Positions 26,937-36,686 of a stretch of DNA of 64,000 bases are shown here, one piece after another (within the stretch, counting starts at the first letter, position 1; each line of letters opens with the position of its first letter). Source of the DNA: Draconibacterium mangrovi (lineage in GTDB: Bacteria > Bacteroidota > Bacteroidia > Bacteroidales > Prolixibacteraceae); the NCBI RefSeq assembly GCF_010586825.1, contig NZ_JAAAGB010000012.1, forward strand, positions 1 through 64,000, read 5' to 3'. A program made the translations under genes and the position numbers. Below the pieces are notes generated by a model. That model did no database searches. It saw only the letters and a program-made list of their open reading frames with translations, and was not told the origin of the DNA.

Positions 26937-27116
26937 TACGATTCTGTTATGGGAACCACCTAAATAACGCCTTGAAATTGGAGAATATTTTATTTTTTAA
27001 AAAATAAAATCGTCATTTTCAATTAAATAGAAAATAAAAAAATAGCTCATTAAATTTTGAACTTAGCCCATCATTTTCTTTAATTTGCAGAATTTTTAGA
27101 ACGGATTAGAAAGTAT

Positions 27117-29450
27117 ATGCACAAAAACCTGGTTATAGTCGAGTCCCCTGCAAAGGCGAAAACAATTGAAGGATTTCTTGGAAAAGACTACGTGGTAACC
27201 TCAAGTATGGGGCACGTTAGAGACTTGGAAAAGAAGGACTTCGGGATTGATATTGAGAATAATTATCAGCCCAGATACAAAGTTTCTTCGGATAAGAAGA
27301 AGATAGTAACAGAACTGAAAAAGTTAGCGAAGGAGGCCGAAACGGTTTGGCTCGCTTCCGATGAAGACCGAGAGGGAGAGGCTATTGCCTGGCACCTGAA
27401 AGAGGTGCTGAAGCTGAAAGATGATAAAATAAAACGAATTGTTTTTCACGAAATTACCAAAGATGCCATTACTCGTGCCGTTAAAAATCCACGTGATATC
27501 GACGAGCATTTGGTAAATGCACAGCAAGCCCGTCGTGTGTTAGACCGTATTGTGGGTTTCGAGGTATCGCCGGTTTTGTGGAAAAAAGTAAAACCATCGT
27601 TAAGTGCCGGTCGTGTGCAGTCGGTAGCAGTTCGTTTAATTGTTGAACGCGAACGCGAGATTCGCGATTTTAAAACAGAAACATGGTTTCGTGTAAACGG
27701 ATACTTTCTGGTGCCCGATGAAAGTGGAAATACCACCGAATTAAAAGCAGAACTTTCAAAACGTTTTACAACCCGCGATGAGGCTAACGCTTTCCTCGAA
27801 AAGTGCAAATCAGCAGAGTTTAAAGTTAGCGATGTGGTGAAAAAACCGGGGAAAAGATCGCCGGCACAACCATTTACTACCTCAACATTACAGCAGGAAG
27901 CCAGTAGAAAACTGGGATTTTCCGTATCGCAAACCATGGCAGTTGCACAGCGTTTGTACGAAAGTGGTAAGATTACCTACATGCGTACCGACTCGGTGAA
28001 CCTGTCGGGCCTGGCATTAAATACTTCGAAACAAAAGATCACTGAACTTCATGGCGAAAATTATGTGAAGATCAGGAAATTCAAGACGAAATCGAAAGGA
28101 GCACAGGAGGCTCACGAGGCCATTCGTCCTACCTACATGGAAAACCAAACGGTAGCAGGATCGTCGCAGGAGCAGCGTTTGTATGAATTGATCTGGAAAC
28201 GTACTATCGCTTCGCAAATGGCCGATGCTATTTTGGAACGAACCAATGTAACCATCGATGTGTCGAACGCAACGGAGAAATTCCAGGCAACCGGCGAGGT
28301 AATTGTTTTTGATGGTTTCCTGAAAGTATATATTGAATCGACCGACGATGAAAATGCCAACGCAAATGGCCAGACTTTAATTCCACCGGTGCATGTTAAC
28401 GAGTCGCTTGAGATGACTTCTGTGGTTTCAACACAACGGTTTTCACAACGTCCTCCACGATATACGGAAGCGTCGCTGGTTAAACGTTTGGAAGAGCTGG
28501 GAATTGGTCGTCCGTCAACTTATGCGCCAACCATTACAACGGTTCAAAACAGAAATTATGTTGTAAAAGAAGAGCGTCCGGGTGTGGAACGGAACTTTAC
28601 TGTTCTTACCCTTGAAGACGGAAAAATCAAGCAGGAAGAGAAGACCGAAATCACCGGAGCTGAAAAAAATAAACTGTTCCCAACCGATATAGGTATTGTT
28701 GTTAATGATTTTCTGATGGACAATTTCGATGAGATCATGGACTACAACTTCACCGCAAATGTTGAAAAGGAATTTGATGATATTGCCGACGGGAAGATGG
28801 TTTGGAATGAAATGATTGATAAGTTTTATCAGCCGTTTCATGGCAAAGTGGAACACGCCCTTGAAAATGCGGAGCGCTCGAAAGGAGAACGTATTTTGGG
28901 TATCGACCCGAAAACAGGTAAAGAGGTGTCGGTTAAGATTGGCCGTTTTGGGCCGTTGGCACAGTTGGGTGAAGTATCGCAGGAAGAAGGAGCTGAAAAA
29001 CCACAGTTTTCGAGCTTACGAACCGGGCAGCATATCGAAACAATTACCCTCGAAGAAGCACTCGAGCTGTTTAAACTTCCACGCGAATTGGGCGAGTACG
29101 AAAGCAAAAAGGTAACTGTTGCCATCGGTCGTTTTGGTCCGTATGTGCGTCACGACAATAAATTTGTTTCGCTCGGAAAAGAAGACGATCCGTATTCTGT
29201 TCAACTAGACAGAGCGATTGAACTGATTGAAGCCAAGCGTGAAAAAGACCGTAATGCTGTTGTTAAGATATTTGATGAAGATGCAGAACTTCAGGTGCTT
29301 AACGGCAGATGGGGCCCATATATTAAACATGGCAAGAAAAATTACAAAATACCAAAAACGACTAAGGCCGAGGAGTTAACTTTCGAGGATTGTATGAAGA
29401 TCATCGAGGCGGCTCCGGAACCTAAAAGCCGACGCGGTAGAAAAAAATAA
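27117..29450 (+). CDS. topA: DNA topoisomerase I
   Basis: Type IA topoisomerase that relaxes negative supercoils. The 777-residue protein has the Toprim domain (LVIVESPAKAKTIEGFLG, ASDEDREGEAIAWHL), the catalytic Tyr288 in KITYMRTDSVNLS and the decatenation-loop region. The C-terminus lacks the four-cysteine zinc ribbons of E. coli TopA and has three to four copies of a G-R-[FW]-G-P repeat instead (IGRFGPLAQLG, IGRFGPYVRH, NGRWGPYIKHG), ending in a basic tail. That is the usual arrangement in Bacteroidota. It is followed by a terminator and then the arginase-like gene of the T9SS locus. Confidence 0.97.
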   Translation: MHKNLVIVESPAKAKTIEGFLGKDYVVTSSMGHVRDLEKKDFGIDIENNYQPRYKVSSDKKKIVTELKKLAKEAETVWLASDEDREGEAIAWHLKEVLKLKDDKIKRIVFHEITKDAITRAVKNPRDIDEHLVNAQQARRVLDRIVGFEVSPVLWKKVKPSLSAGRVQSVAVRLIVEREREIRDFKTETWFRVNGYFLVPDESGNTTELKAELSKRFTTRDEANAFLEKCKSAEFKVSDVVKKPGKRSPAQPFTTSTLQQEASRKLGFSVSQTMAVAQRLYESGKITYMRTDSVNLSGLALNTSKQKITELHGENYVKIRKFKTKSKGAQEAHEAIRPTYMENQTVAGSSQEQRLYELIWKRTIASQMADAILERTNVTIDVSNATEKFQATGEVIVFDGFLKVYIESTDDENANANGQTLIPPVHVNESLEMTSVVSTQRFSQRPPRYTEASLVKRLEELGIGRPSTYAPTITTVQNRNYVVKEERPGVERNFTVLTLEDGKIKQEEKTEITGAEKNKLFPTDIGIVVNDFLMDNFDEIMDYNFTANVEKEFDDIADGKMVWNEMIDKFYQPFHGKVEHALENAERSKGERILGIDPKTGKEVSVKIGRFGPLAQLGEVSQEEGAEKPQFSSLRTGQHIETITLEEALELFKLPRELGEYESKKVTVAIGRFGPYVRHDNKFVSLGKEDDPYSVQLDRAIELIEAKREKDRNAVVKIFDEDAELQVLNGRWGPYIKHGKKNYKIPKTTKAEELTFEDCMKIIEAAPEPKSRRGRKK

Positions 29451-29452
29451 AG

Positions 29453-29493
29453 AATAAAGGCAGGTGATTTGATCATTTGCCTTTATTTTTAAA
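29453..29493 (+). terminator. intrinsic terminator of topA
   Basis: AATAAAGGCA (29453-29462) and TGCCTTTATT (29478-29487) form a stem followed by TTT. Confidence 0.7.
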
Positions 29494-29502
29494 AGCAAAA
29501 AA

Positions 29503-30654
29503 ATGAATTTGTCTCCCTATTTCGATGCGGTTGATTTTTCGCAGTATGTCGATGATGTGCCTTTCGCCTGGAAATATTCTATGGGTGCTACCATTGAAAA
29601 GAATACAGTTAAATTGCAGGAAGGCCGTTTGACAAACATTGAGTTGGCCATTGTTGGCGTTCCGTTTAACAGCGAGCACGATGATTTTAAACGAACAGCA
29701 ACACCCGATAAATTGCGTAAAGCATTTTACGGCTTGGCCGGAGTTGGGAAACTCAACATTATCGATCTGGGCAACCTTAAAGCTTCAACCAGCCACAAAG
29801 GGAATTACCTGGCACTGCGCGATGTGGTGGATTATTTGAGTGAACTGGATATTGTAACCATTGTATTTGGCGGCAGCCAGGATTACAGTTACGGTGTTTG
29901 CCAGGCTTTCCGGTCGAATCCCTTTTTCTCGTTTAGTGCCATCGATGCCTTTTTGGATGTGAAAAAAGGTGTAGAATCACTAAGTTCTACAAACTACTTG
30001 TCGCAGGTTTTTAAAGCCCTTCCCGATATTTTTCAGTTTAATTTGCTGGCTTATCAAAGTCATTATGTACCTGATATTTATTTCGAGAAAACTAAAGGTA
30101 TTGGAGCACATTTACGTTTAGGGAAACTTCGTGATAATATTAGTGACGCTGAGCCTGTTCTTCGAAACAGCGACTTTTTGACTTTCGATATGGCGGCGTT
30201 AAAGTCGTCGGAAGCACCCAACAGTCTGAATCTTCCGAATGGTTTGTATGCCGACGAGGCTTGCCAGTTAATGAAGTATGCCGGAGCAAGTAACCGTTTA
30301 AAAGTATTTGGCTTGTTCGGGTTGAATATTGGCGAGGAGCCGGGAGAATTGTCGTTAAACCTGGCGGCACAACTGGTTTGGTATTTTGTACAGGGCTACC
30401 TTATCAGAGATAAACGGAAACCGGAACAAGGCGATGGGTTTTCCACGTTTAGTGTGGAAATACCCGAACTTTCAGCGCCGCTTGTATTTTACAAAAACGA
30501 CAATACCGGGCAATGGTGGGTGCAGGTGCAGGCAATAAACAATGAAACCAGATATTTTGCCTGTTCAGAAAAAGATTACGAGGTGGCCAGTAGTAACGAA
30601 ATACCTGAGCTTTGGTTGAAATATGTTCAAAAAACCGACGAAATAGTAAAATAA
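29503..30654 (+). CDS. arginase-fold protein with altered metal site (formimidoylglutamase-like)
   Basis: The 383-residue protein resembles the arginase/formimidoylglutamase family, which normally binds two Mn ions. Here the motifs are degenerate. GGDH is GGSQ (residues 123-126), DAHxD is DAFLD (148-152), and SxDxDxxDP is TFDMAALKSSEAP (227-239). Asp148, Asp152 and Asp229 are kept, but both histidines and one Asp are lost, so the binuclear centre is unlikely to form and hydrolase activity is doubtful. Genes like this are, from memory, a recurrent neighbour of the gld/por locus in Bacteroidota, between topA and porP, as here. A structural or regulatory role is possible. The function is not known. 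Confidence 0.75.
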   Translation: MNLSPYFDAVDFSQYVDDVPFAWKYSMGATIEKNTVKLQEGRLTNIELAIVGVPFNSEHDDFKRTATPDKLRKAFYGLAGVGKLNIIDLGNLKASTSHKGNYLALRDVVDYLSELDIVTIVFGGSQDYSYGVCQAFRSNPFFSFSAIDAFLDVKKGVESLSSTNYLSQVFKALPDIFQFNLLAYQSHYVPDIYFEKTKGIGAHLRLGKLRDNISDAEPVLRNSDFLTFDMAALKSSEAPNSLNLPNGLYADEACQLMKYAGASNRLKVFGLFGLNIGEEPGELSLNLAAQLVWYFVQGYLIRDKRKPEQGDGFSTFSVEIPELSAPLVFYKNDNTGQWWVQVQAINNETRYFACSEKDYEVASSNEIPELWLKYVQKTDEIVK

Positions 30655-30697
30655 TAGCTTCTAATAAACGTTCTTTGCATACCTTGTTAACAGTTGA

Positions 30698-30728
30698 TTG
30701 TTACAAACAACTAAAAATTGTTTCTTTG
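30698..30728 (+). promoter_or_regulatory. candidate promoter of the porP-gldKLMN operon
   Basis: TTG (30698-30700), a 20-base spacer and TTTCTTTG (30721-30728, one mismatch to TAnnTTTG). It lies 44 bases before the ATG at 30772. Confidence 0.4.
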
Positions 30729-30771
30729 CTACAGCAGAGAAAAGGCTAAATTGCCCTATGAAAAGAGAAGT

Positions 30772-31707
30772 ATGAGAAAGGCTGTATCTTTTTTATTCAT
30801 CATAATGTCGGTTACACTAGTTACTTACGGTCAATTAGATCCACAATACACCAATAATATGTATTATAAGTTAGGTGTAAATCCCGGATTTGCCGGGACC
30901 GGGGATGCTATAACCGGTTTAATGATTAATAGATATCAGTGGTCGGGGAGTAGTAAGGTGCTTGTTTTTAGTGCCGATGCTGCAGTAAATGCGTTTGATA
31001 GGACAGAAGGAATTGGAATTAGCGTTTTAAGTGACAAGTTAGGATTTTATGATAATACTTGGGTGACATTGAGTTTGGCGCATAGAGTGACTACATCTAT
31101 CGGAATCCTGGGGTTGGGCTTGTCGCCGGGACTTTTTAATTATAGTGTAAACGGTGAATGGGTAATTCCCGAAGGTGATGTTTATACGCCGGCCGAAACA
31201 GATCCTTCGATTCCGCAGGGCGAAGCGAGTCAAATAGCTTTTGATGTTGGATTTGGAGCTTTTCTTTATACCAGCAATTATTATGCAGGTTTTTCAGCAA
31301 CGCACCTTAATCAGGGCGCTGTAAAATATGATGAAGTTGCCGTTGATTTTTTAGTGAGACATTATTATTTAATGGGCGGGTACAATATTAAACTTGCAGA
31401 TCCGTTGTTTGAATTGTGGCCGTCGTTTTTAGTGAAGACAGATTTAGCATCTGTGGAGTTTGATATAAATGCGAATATAGTTTATAACGACAAATTTTGG
31501 GGCGGTCTTTCATATCGTCACCAGGATGCGGTGGCCCTGCTTCTTGGGATGGAACTGTTTAATGGAATGCGAATCGGGTATTCGTTTGATTTTACCACAT
31601 CGGCAATGAGTCGTAGTGGTTTTGGTTCGCACGAAGTATTTGTAAGTTATTCTCTTGATTTAGAGAGAAATCGTAACCAAAAGTATAAGAGTATTAGATT
31701 TTTGTAA
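30772..31707 (+). CDS. type IX secretion membrane protein PorP/SprF family
   Basis: An outer-membrane beta-barrel protein of the PorP/SprF family. In characterised members it links T9SS cargo or attachment complexes to the outer membrane. The 311-residue protein has a signal peptide (residues 1-20, ending TYG-Q) and the family block QLDPQYTNNMYYKLGVNPGFAGTG right after it, then amphipathic strands up to an aromatic-type C-terminus. The start at 30772 is preferred because the upstream frame would overlap the promoter. It is the first gene before gldK, separated by 111 bases. Confidence 0.88.
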   Translation: MRKAVSFLFIIMSVTLVTYGQLDPQYTNNMYYKLGVNPGFAGTGDAITGLMINRYQWSGSSKVLVFSADAAVNAFDRTEGIGISVLSDKLGFYDNTWVTLSLAHRVTTSIGILGLGLSPGLFNYSVNGEWVIPEGDVYTPAETDPSIPQGEASQIAFDVGFGAFLYTSNYYAGFSATHLNQGAVKYDEVAVDFLVRHYYLMGGYNIKLADPLFELWPSFLVKTDLASVEFDINANIVYNDKFWGGLSYRHQDAVALLLGMELFNGMRIGYSFDFTTSAMSRSGFGSHEVFVSYSLDLERNRNQKYKSIRFL

Positions 31708-31818
31708 AATATGTTTAGTGTAAATAAGAAAAGGAACGGTATTTAATATTTTATTATTTCATTGTTTCTACTTATTTTTAACGACTAATCAGAGCTCGTA
31801 AAGTATAAAAGACACATT

Positions 31819-33165
31819 ATGAAAAAACTACTTTCTATTGCAACCTTATTCTTGATTGCACTTAGTTTTGCCGGCTGCTTTGGTGGTGGCGGGAGAGGAA
31901 ACGGAGAGCTGACAGGAGTAGAAAGAAGGCAGCGATTTAAAGAAACCCAACCCCTGGGAATGGTATACGTTCGCAGAGGAAGTTTCAATATCGGGCCTAG
32001 CGATGAGGACGCAAGTAGGGCAGGTGTACCAACAAAGACGGTATCGCAAGAACCATTTTGGATGGACGACACCGAAATAACCAATAACGAATATCGTCAG
32101 TTTGTAGAATGGGTAAAGGAATCGATGGCTCGTCGAATGTTAGGCGACCAGTATCCTGAATTTATGATTACCGAAGACAGAAAAGGGAATATTATCGATC
32201 CTCCACAGATCAACTGGAATGAAAAGATTGACTGGGAAGACCCTGATATGCAAATGGCAATGGAAGATCTTTACTTGCCTGAAAACGAGCGTTTCTTTGG
32301 CAAAAAGGAAATAGATACCCGTAAACTGATTTACGAATATTGGTGGGTTGACCTGGATCAGGCAGCCAAAAGAAGTAACAGTTATAACTACGAAACACAA
32401 CGTTACGAAGGTAATGTTTACAACGAGGAAGGCGATCTTGTTCCAATCGAGAACCGTTCTTCGTTTATGATGCAGGATCAGGTGCATGTTTATCCTGATA
32501 CACTTTGCTGGATCAGAGACTTTACCTATTCGTACAACGAGCCGTTGGCAACACGCTATTTCTGGCATCCGGGATTTGATGAATATCCTGTTGTAGGTGT
32601 TACCTGGAAGCAGGTAAATGCATTCTGTAACTGGCGTACTAAAATTCAGACGGATTACTTGTCGGAAAAAGGGGAACCAACATTGATGGCTTACCGTTTA
32701 CCAACCGAAGTAGAGTGGGAATATGCTGCCCGTGGTGGTAAAGACTTCTCGATGTATCCTTGGGGAGGTTATTATACCCGCGACGAAAAAGGGGTATTCC
32801 TGGCCAACTTTAAGCCACTTCGCGGAAATTATGTTGAAGATGGCTCAATTGCAACAATAAAAGTAGGAAGTTACGATCCGAATGAGTACGGATTATACGA
32901 TATGGCCGGTAACGTTGCAGAGTGGACAAGCACTGCGTATGACGAAGCCGGTTACAATTACTTTAGTGATTTAAACCCTACCTTTACATACAATGCCCGC
33001 AAGGATGATCCGGCTGTGATGAAGCGTAAAGTGATAAGAGGTGGTTCGTGGAAAGATATCTCGCAGTTTGTGCAGGTTTCTGCACGTAATTACGAATATC
33101 AGGATACGACTAAATCATACGTAGGTTTCCGATGCGTTCGCTCTACTTTTGGCGAAGAATTTTAG
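31819..33165 (+). CDS. gldK: gliding motility/T9SS lipoprotein GldK (PorK)
   Basis: GldK/PorK is an outer-membrane lipoprotein of the T9SS that forms a periplasmic ring with GldN/PorN. The 448-residue protein has a lipobox (FAGC, Cys20) and a formylglycine-generating-enzyme-type fold: GMVYVRRGSFNIGPSDED, FWMDDTEITNNEYRQFV, RLPTEVEWEYAARGG, YDMAGNVAEWTS, VIRGGSWKD and YVGFRCVRS. It serves a structural role; the FGE fold is not expected to be catalytic. gldL follows after 30 bases. A close paralogue is encoded after gldN at 36687. Confidence 0.95.
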   Translation: MKKLLSIATLFLIALSFAGCFGGGGRGNGELTGVERRQRFKETQPLGMVYVRRGSFNIGPSDEDASRAGVPTKTVSQEPFWMDDTEITNNEYRQFVEWVKESMARRMLGDQYPEFMITEDRKGNIIDPPQINWNEKIDWEDPDMQMAMEDLYLPENERFFGKKEIDTRKLIYEYWWVDLDQAAKRSNSYNYETQRYEGNVYNEEGDLVPIENRSSFMMQDQVHVYPDTLCWIRDFTYSYNEPLATRYFWHPGFDEYPVVGVTWKQVNAFCNWRTKIQTDYLSEKGEPTLMAYRLPTEVEWEYAARGGKDFSMYPWGGYYTRDEKGVFLANFKPLRGNYVEDGSIATIKVGSYDPNEYGLYDMAGNVAEWTSTAYDEAGYNYFSDLNPTFTYNARKDDPAVMKRKVIRGGSWKDISQFVQVSARNYEYQDTTKSYVGFRCVRSTFGEEF

Positions 33166-33195
33166 TATTTAAAACAAAACTTTATACCAAACGAT

Positions 33196-34104
33196 ATGAA
33201 TCTGGGAGAACTATTTAAAACTAAGCGCTGGAAAACATTCATGGGGTATGTTTATGGATGGGGGGCAGCAGTCGTTATGGTTGGTGCCTTGTTCAAACTT
33301 GAACACTGGAAAGGCTCCAGCGAGTTATTAACCGTAGGTTTGCTTACAGAGGCATTTATATTTTTCCTCTCAGCATTTGAGCCTCCAATCAGTATTCCTG
33401 AATGGGATAAGGTATATCCGGAATTAAATGAAGACTACGAGCTTGAGGAAGTAAAAGAGTTGAGAACCAGCAACAAAAGTAATGGTTTGGAAACACTTTT
33501 TGGCAGCTCGGAGCTTACACCGGAACTGATGGACCGTGTTGGAAAAGGATTAGCAGAATTAAGTAATACTGCCAAGGGAATAAGCGACATATCTTCGGCT
33601 ACACTTGCCACCGATATGTATGTTAAAAACCTGGGATCGGCTTCAGAATCGATGAACTCTTTTGCCCAAATTAACAACAAGGCAAACGAATCGATTAACA
33701 GTTCAGTGAGTACCTTAGTTGATTCCTATTCTGTTGCAGCAAGTCAGCTTACTCAAACCGGAAAAAATCTTTCTGCCGTTTATCAAAAATCATCAGAGAT
33801 TATATCGGGTGAATTGGAGAATATTGGAAGTAGTTCAAAACAATATTCAGGGAACTTGGAAAGACTGAATAAAAATTTAGATAGCCTGAACAGCAATTTC
33901 GAAAACCAACTTAAAGATACTCAGGATCAATTCAAAGCCAATCAGAGGTTTAACCAGGATCTAGCTGAAATGAACAGCATCCTGACCTCTTCGGTTGATG
34001 AATTGAAAAAGTATAAAGAAAATGCTGAATCACTCAACAAAAATCTTGAAGCCTTAAATACCATTTACGGCAACATGTTGGGTGCAATGAGCTATAAAAA
34101 ATAA
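33196..34104 (+). CDS. gldL: T9SS motor protein GldL
   Basis: GldL/PorL is the inner-membrane proton channel half of the T9SS motor. The 302-residue protein has two membrane helices at about 16-33 and 44-62 with charged residues inside or at their ends (Lys34, Glu52 in LLTEAFIFFLSAFEPP, Glu62); the acidic residues of the second helix are the candidates for proton coupling. The rest is a long cytoplasmic, helical, low-complexity region rich in S, N and Q with coiled-coil character. It is 11 bases before gldM. Confidence 0.95.
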   Translation: MNLGELFKTKRWKTFMGYVYGWGAAVVMVGALFKLEHWKGSSELLTVGLLTEAFIFFLSAFEPPISIPEWDKVYPELNEDYELEEVKELRTSNKSNGLETLFGSSELTPELMDRVGKGLAELSNTAKGISDISSATLATDMYVKNLGSASESMNSFAQINNKANESINSSVSTLVDSYSVAASQLTQTGKNLSAVYQKSSEIISGELENIGSSSKQYSGNLERLNKNLDSLNSNFENQLKDTQDQFKANQRFNQDLAEMNSILTSSVDELKKYKENAESLNKNLEALNTIYGNMLGAMSYKK

Positions 34105-34115
34105 AGTCCTAGCGT

Positions 34116-35723
34116 ATGGGTGCAAAGTATTGTCCGGAAACACCGAGGCAAAAAATGATAAATCTGATGTACATTGTACTTACCGCAATGTTAGCTCTTA
34201 ACGTTGCGGCTGAGGTACTTGAAGCGTTTCGTGTGGTAGACAGTAGTTTACTGCAAACGCTCGAGGCAGTGGACATGCAGAATGCGCAGATCTATTCTTC
34301 GTTTGATCAAGCTTATATCGAAAATCCAACCAAAGTTCAGGAATGGAAAGATAAAGCTGATCAGCTAAAAAGTAGATCGGAAGAAATGATAAACTACGTT
34401 GCGGCATTAAAAGACGAAGTTGTTGCTTACTCCGGCGAGAAGCCGGTAAATGAAGATAACCCGATGTATGAAGAAGGTTATTATCATACAAAAGTAGACG
34501 GATCGGTTGTTGAAGTTGCCAAGAAAGATGACATGAATGGCCCGTCGGAATTACTGATCACCCAGAAAAGAGCAAACGATCTTAAAAACGCCATTATCGA
34601 ATATCGTGAGTTTCTTTCTTCATTGGTGAACGAGGATGACAGCGAACTTCGCGAGTTGATTATGAGCGAGCTTAAAACTTCAGACCCCGAGAAAGGTTCG
34701 AAAGGAGAAGGCAACTACAAAACATGGGAATCGGAGCACTTTGAAGATAAGCCTTTAATTGCGGTAATGACCTTGCTGTCTAAAATTCAGATCGACGCGA
34801 AAAACTCTGAAGCATCGGTAGCAAAATATTTGTATGCTGAAATTGATGAAGGCTCATTTAAGTTTAACCGTTTGAAAGCCCGCGTTATTGCCAATTCGAA
34901 TGTAGTTCTGATGGGCGACGAATATAAAGCTGAAGTTTTCCTTGCCGCAGAAGATACTACACAGCAACCAATTATCATGATAAATGGTAAAGAGGTTGAA
35001 GTTAAAGATGGCAAGGCAACCTATATCGGGAATACCAGCCAGGCAGGTAAATTTACCTGGGACGGTTTAATTAGATACAAAATGCCGGGAGGAAATTATA
35101 AAAATTATCCTTTTGAGCAGGAATATCAGGTGTCAGAGCCAACAGTAACAATGTCGGCCACCAAAATGAACGTGTTTTACAAAGGTCTGGATAACCCGTT
35201 TGATGTGGGTGGAGGAGCCATCCCGAATGAAGATCTTGAAGTTCAAATGACCAACGGAAAGGTTACCAAACGAGGTGATACATATATAGTAGTACCAACT
35301 GACCTTGATGAAATGGGGCGTAATACTAAAGTAAGTGTTTACGCAACAATTAACGGAAGCCGACGTTTGATAGGTACTACCGATTGGCGCGTGAAACGTG
35401 TTCCCGATCCCGTAGCACAAATTAATGGACAGTCGGGTGGCGATATTCGTAAAGAAGTTTTACAGATTCAGGATGGCGTTTTGGCGGTGCTTGAAGATTT
35501 CGATTTTGAATTTGGTTACAAAGTTACTCAGTTTACAATGGAAACCACAAGCGGTGGGTACACCAATCGTTATCCTGCCAATTCGAATCGTTTTACAGCA
35601 GAACAAAAAAATGCGCTGAAGAATGTAAATGTAAATAGTATAGTTTATATAGGAGATATTAAGGCTTTAGGAGATGATGGAACTACAAGGGATCTCGACC
35701 CAATATCATTCAAAATAAAATAG
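34116..35723 (+). CDS. gldM: T9SS motor protein GldM
   Basis: GldM/PorM spans the periplasm and couples the GldL motor to the GldKN ring. The 535-residue protein starts with the conserved segment PETPRQKMINLMYIVLTAMLALNVAAEVLEAF, containing the single membrane helix (about 15-33), then a helical periplasmic domain and several beta-rich domains, ending in a family-typical YIGDIKALGDDGTTRDLDPI. It lies between gldL and gldN with gaps of 11 and 6 bases, so it is part of the operon. Confidence 0.95.
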   Translation: MGAKYCPETPRQKMINLMYIVLTAMLALNVAAEVLEAFRVVDSSLLQTLEAVDMQNAQIYSSFDQAYIENPTKVQEWKDKADQLKSRSEEMINYVAALKDEVVAYSGEKPVNEDNPMYEEGYYHTKVDGSVVEVAKKDDMNGPSELLITQKRANDLKNAIIEYREFLSSLVNEDDSELRELIMSELKTSDPEKGSKGEGNYKTWESEHFEDKPLIAVMTLLSKIQIDAKNSEASVAKYLYAEIDEGSFKFNRLKARVIANSNVVLMGDEYKAEVFLAAEDTTQQPIIMINGKEVEVKDGKATYIGNTSQAGKFTWDGLIRYKMPGGNYKNYPFEQEYQVSEPTVTMSATKMNVFYKGLDNPFDVGGGAIPNEDLEVQMTNGKVTKRGDTYIVVPTDLDEMGRNTKVSVYATINGSRRLIGTTDWRVKRVPDPVAQINGQSGGDIRKEVLQIQDGVLAVLEDFDFEFGYKVTQFTMETTSGGYTNRYPANSNRFTAEQKNALKNVNVNSIVYIGDIKALGDDGTTRDLDPISFKIK

Positions 35724-35729
35724 GTAGTT

Positions 35730-36581
35730 ATGAAGAAGATAGTTGTTTATATAGGAATAGTTGTTTTTGCGCTAGGCATTATGCATAAAGGTGCTGATGC
35801 CCAAATTGTAAACGGAGCCTATAAGCAAAACGATATTTACGAGAAAAAACCAATGCCGTTGGTTCCGGTTCGCGAGGCAGATGTTTTCTGGCAGAAGACA
35901 CTTTGGCGTGTTATCGATTTGCGTGAAAAAATGAATATTCCGCTGTATTATCCAACAATACCCATTGCCGATCGTACAAACCTGATCTCGTTATTGCTTA
36001 AGGGTATCGAAAGTGGTCAGATTACTCCGTATGACGCGCAGGCCGATGATGATTTTAAAATTCCGATGAGCTTTGCACAGGTTAAAGCAAGATTTGGTGC
36101 GGAAGCTAGAACCGAGGAGAAAATTGACTTTGATACAGGTGAACGGACACAAGTTCAGGTTCAGGGCGAAATTCGCCCAACCGAGATCAAGCAGTACATG
36201 GTTAAAGAACAGTGGTATTTTGATAAACAAACATCTACCTTAAACGTACGTATTCTTGGTATTTGCCCAATTCGCGAATATATGCGCGAAGGCGATACTT
36301 CAGGACAGCCACAGCGGCAAAAAATATTCTGGATTTATTATCCTGAAGCGCGCCCATTGCTGGCTACCAACGTGGTTCAAAATCCATACAACGAAGCACG
36401 TCAGCAATCTTTCGACGACCTGTTCGTAAAACGTATGTTTAACAGTTATATCGTGCAGGAGTCGAATATTTACAACAACCGCGAAATCAGTTCCTACCTG
36501 GTAGGAAAAGATGCGATGTTGGAATCAAAACGAATTGAAGACGAGATTTTTAATTACGAACAAGATCTTTGGGAATATTAA
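35730..36581 (+). CDS. gldN: T9SS ring protein GldN (PorN)
   Basis: GldN/PorN is a periplasmic protein that assembles with GldK. The 283-residue protein has a signal peptide (residues 1-24, ending DA-Q) and the family motifs ADVFWQKTLWRVIDLREKMNIPLYYP and ESNIYNREI-type (VQESNIYNNREISSYLVGKDAMLESKRIEDEIFNYEQDLWEY). It is the last gene of the porP-gldKLMN run; a strong terminator lies directly behind it. Confidence 0.95.
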   Translation: MKKIVVYIGIVVFALGIMHKGADAQIVNGAYKQNDIYEKKPMPLVPVREADVFWQKTLWRVIDLREKMNIPLYYPTIPIADRTNLISLLLKGIESGQITPYDAQADDDFKIPMSFAQVKARFGAEARTEEKIDFDTGERTQVQVQGEIRPTEIKQYMVKEQWYFDKQTSTLNVRILGICPIREYMREGDTSGQPQRQKIFWIYYPEARPLLATNVVQNPYNEARQQSFDDLFVKRMFNSYIVQESNIYNNREISSYLVGKDAMLESKRIEDEIFNYEQDLWEY

Positions 36582-36596
36582 TGCGCTAACCAGCAT

Positions 36597-36631
36597 AAAA
36601 AAAGCCTTATGTTGTCATAAGGCTTTTTTTT
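36597..36631 (+). terminator. intrinsic terminator of the gldKLMN operon
   Basis: AAAGCCTTATG and CATAAGGCTTT form the stem around TTGT, followed by a T-run. Confidence 0.9.
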
Positions 36632-36686
36632 GAAACAATTTTAAAATCAATAAGGCGTTTAGAAATGTAGCATCGAATATCGATTG

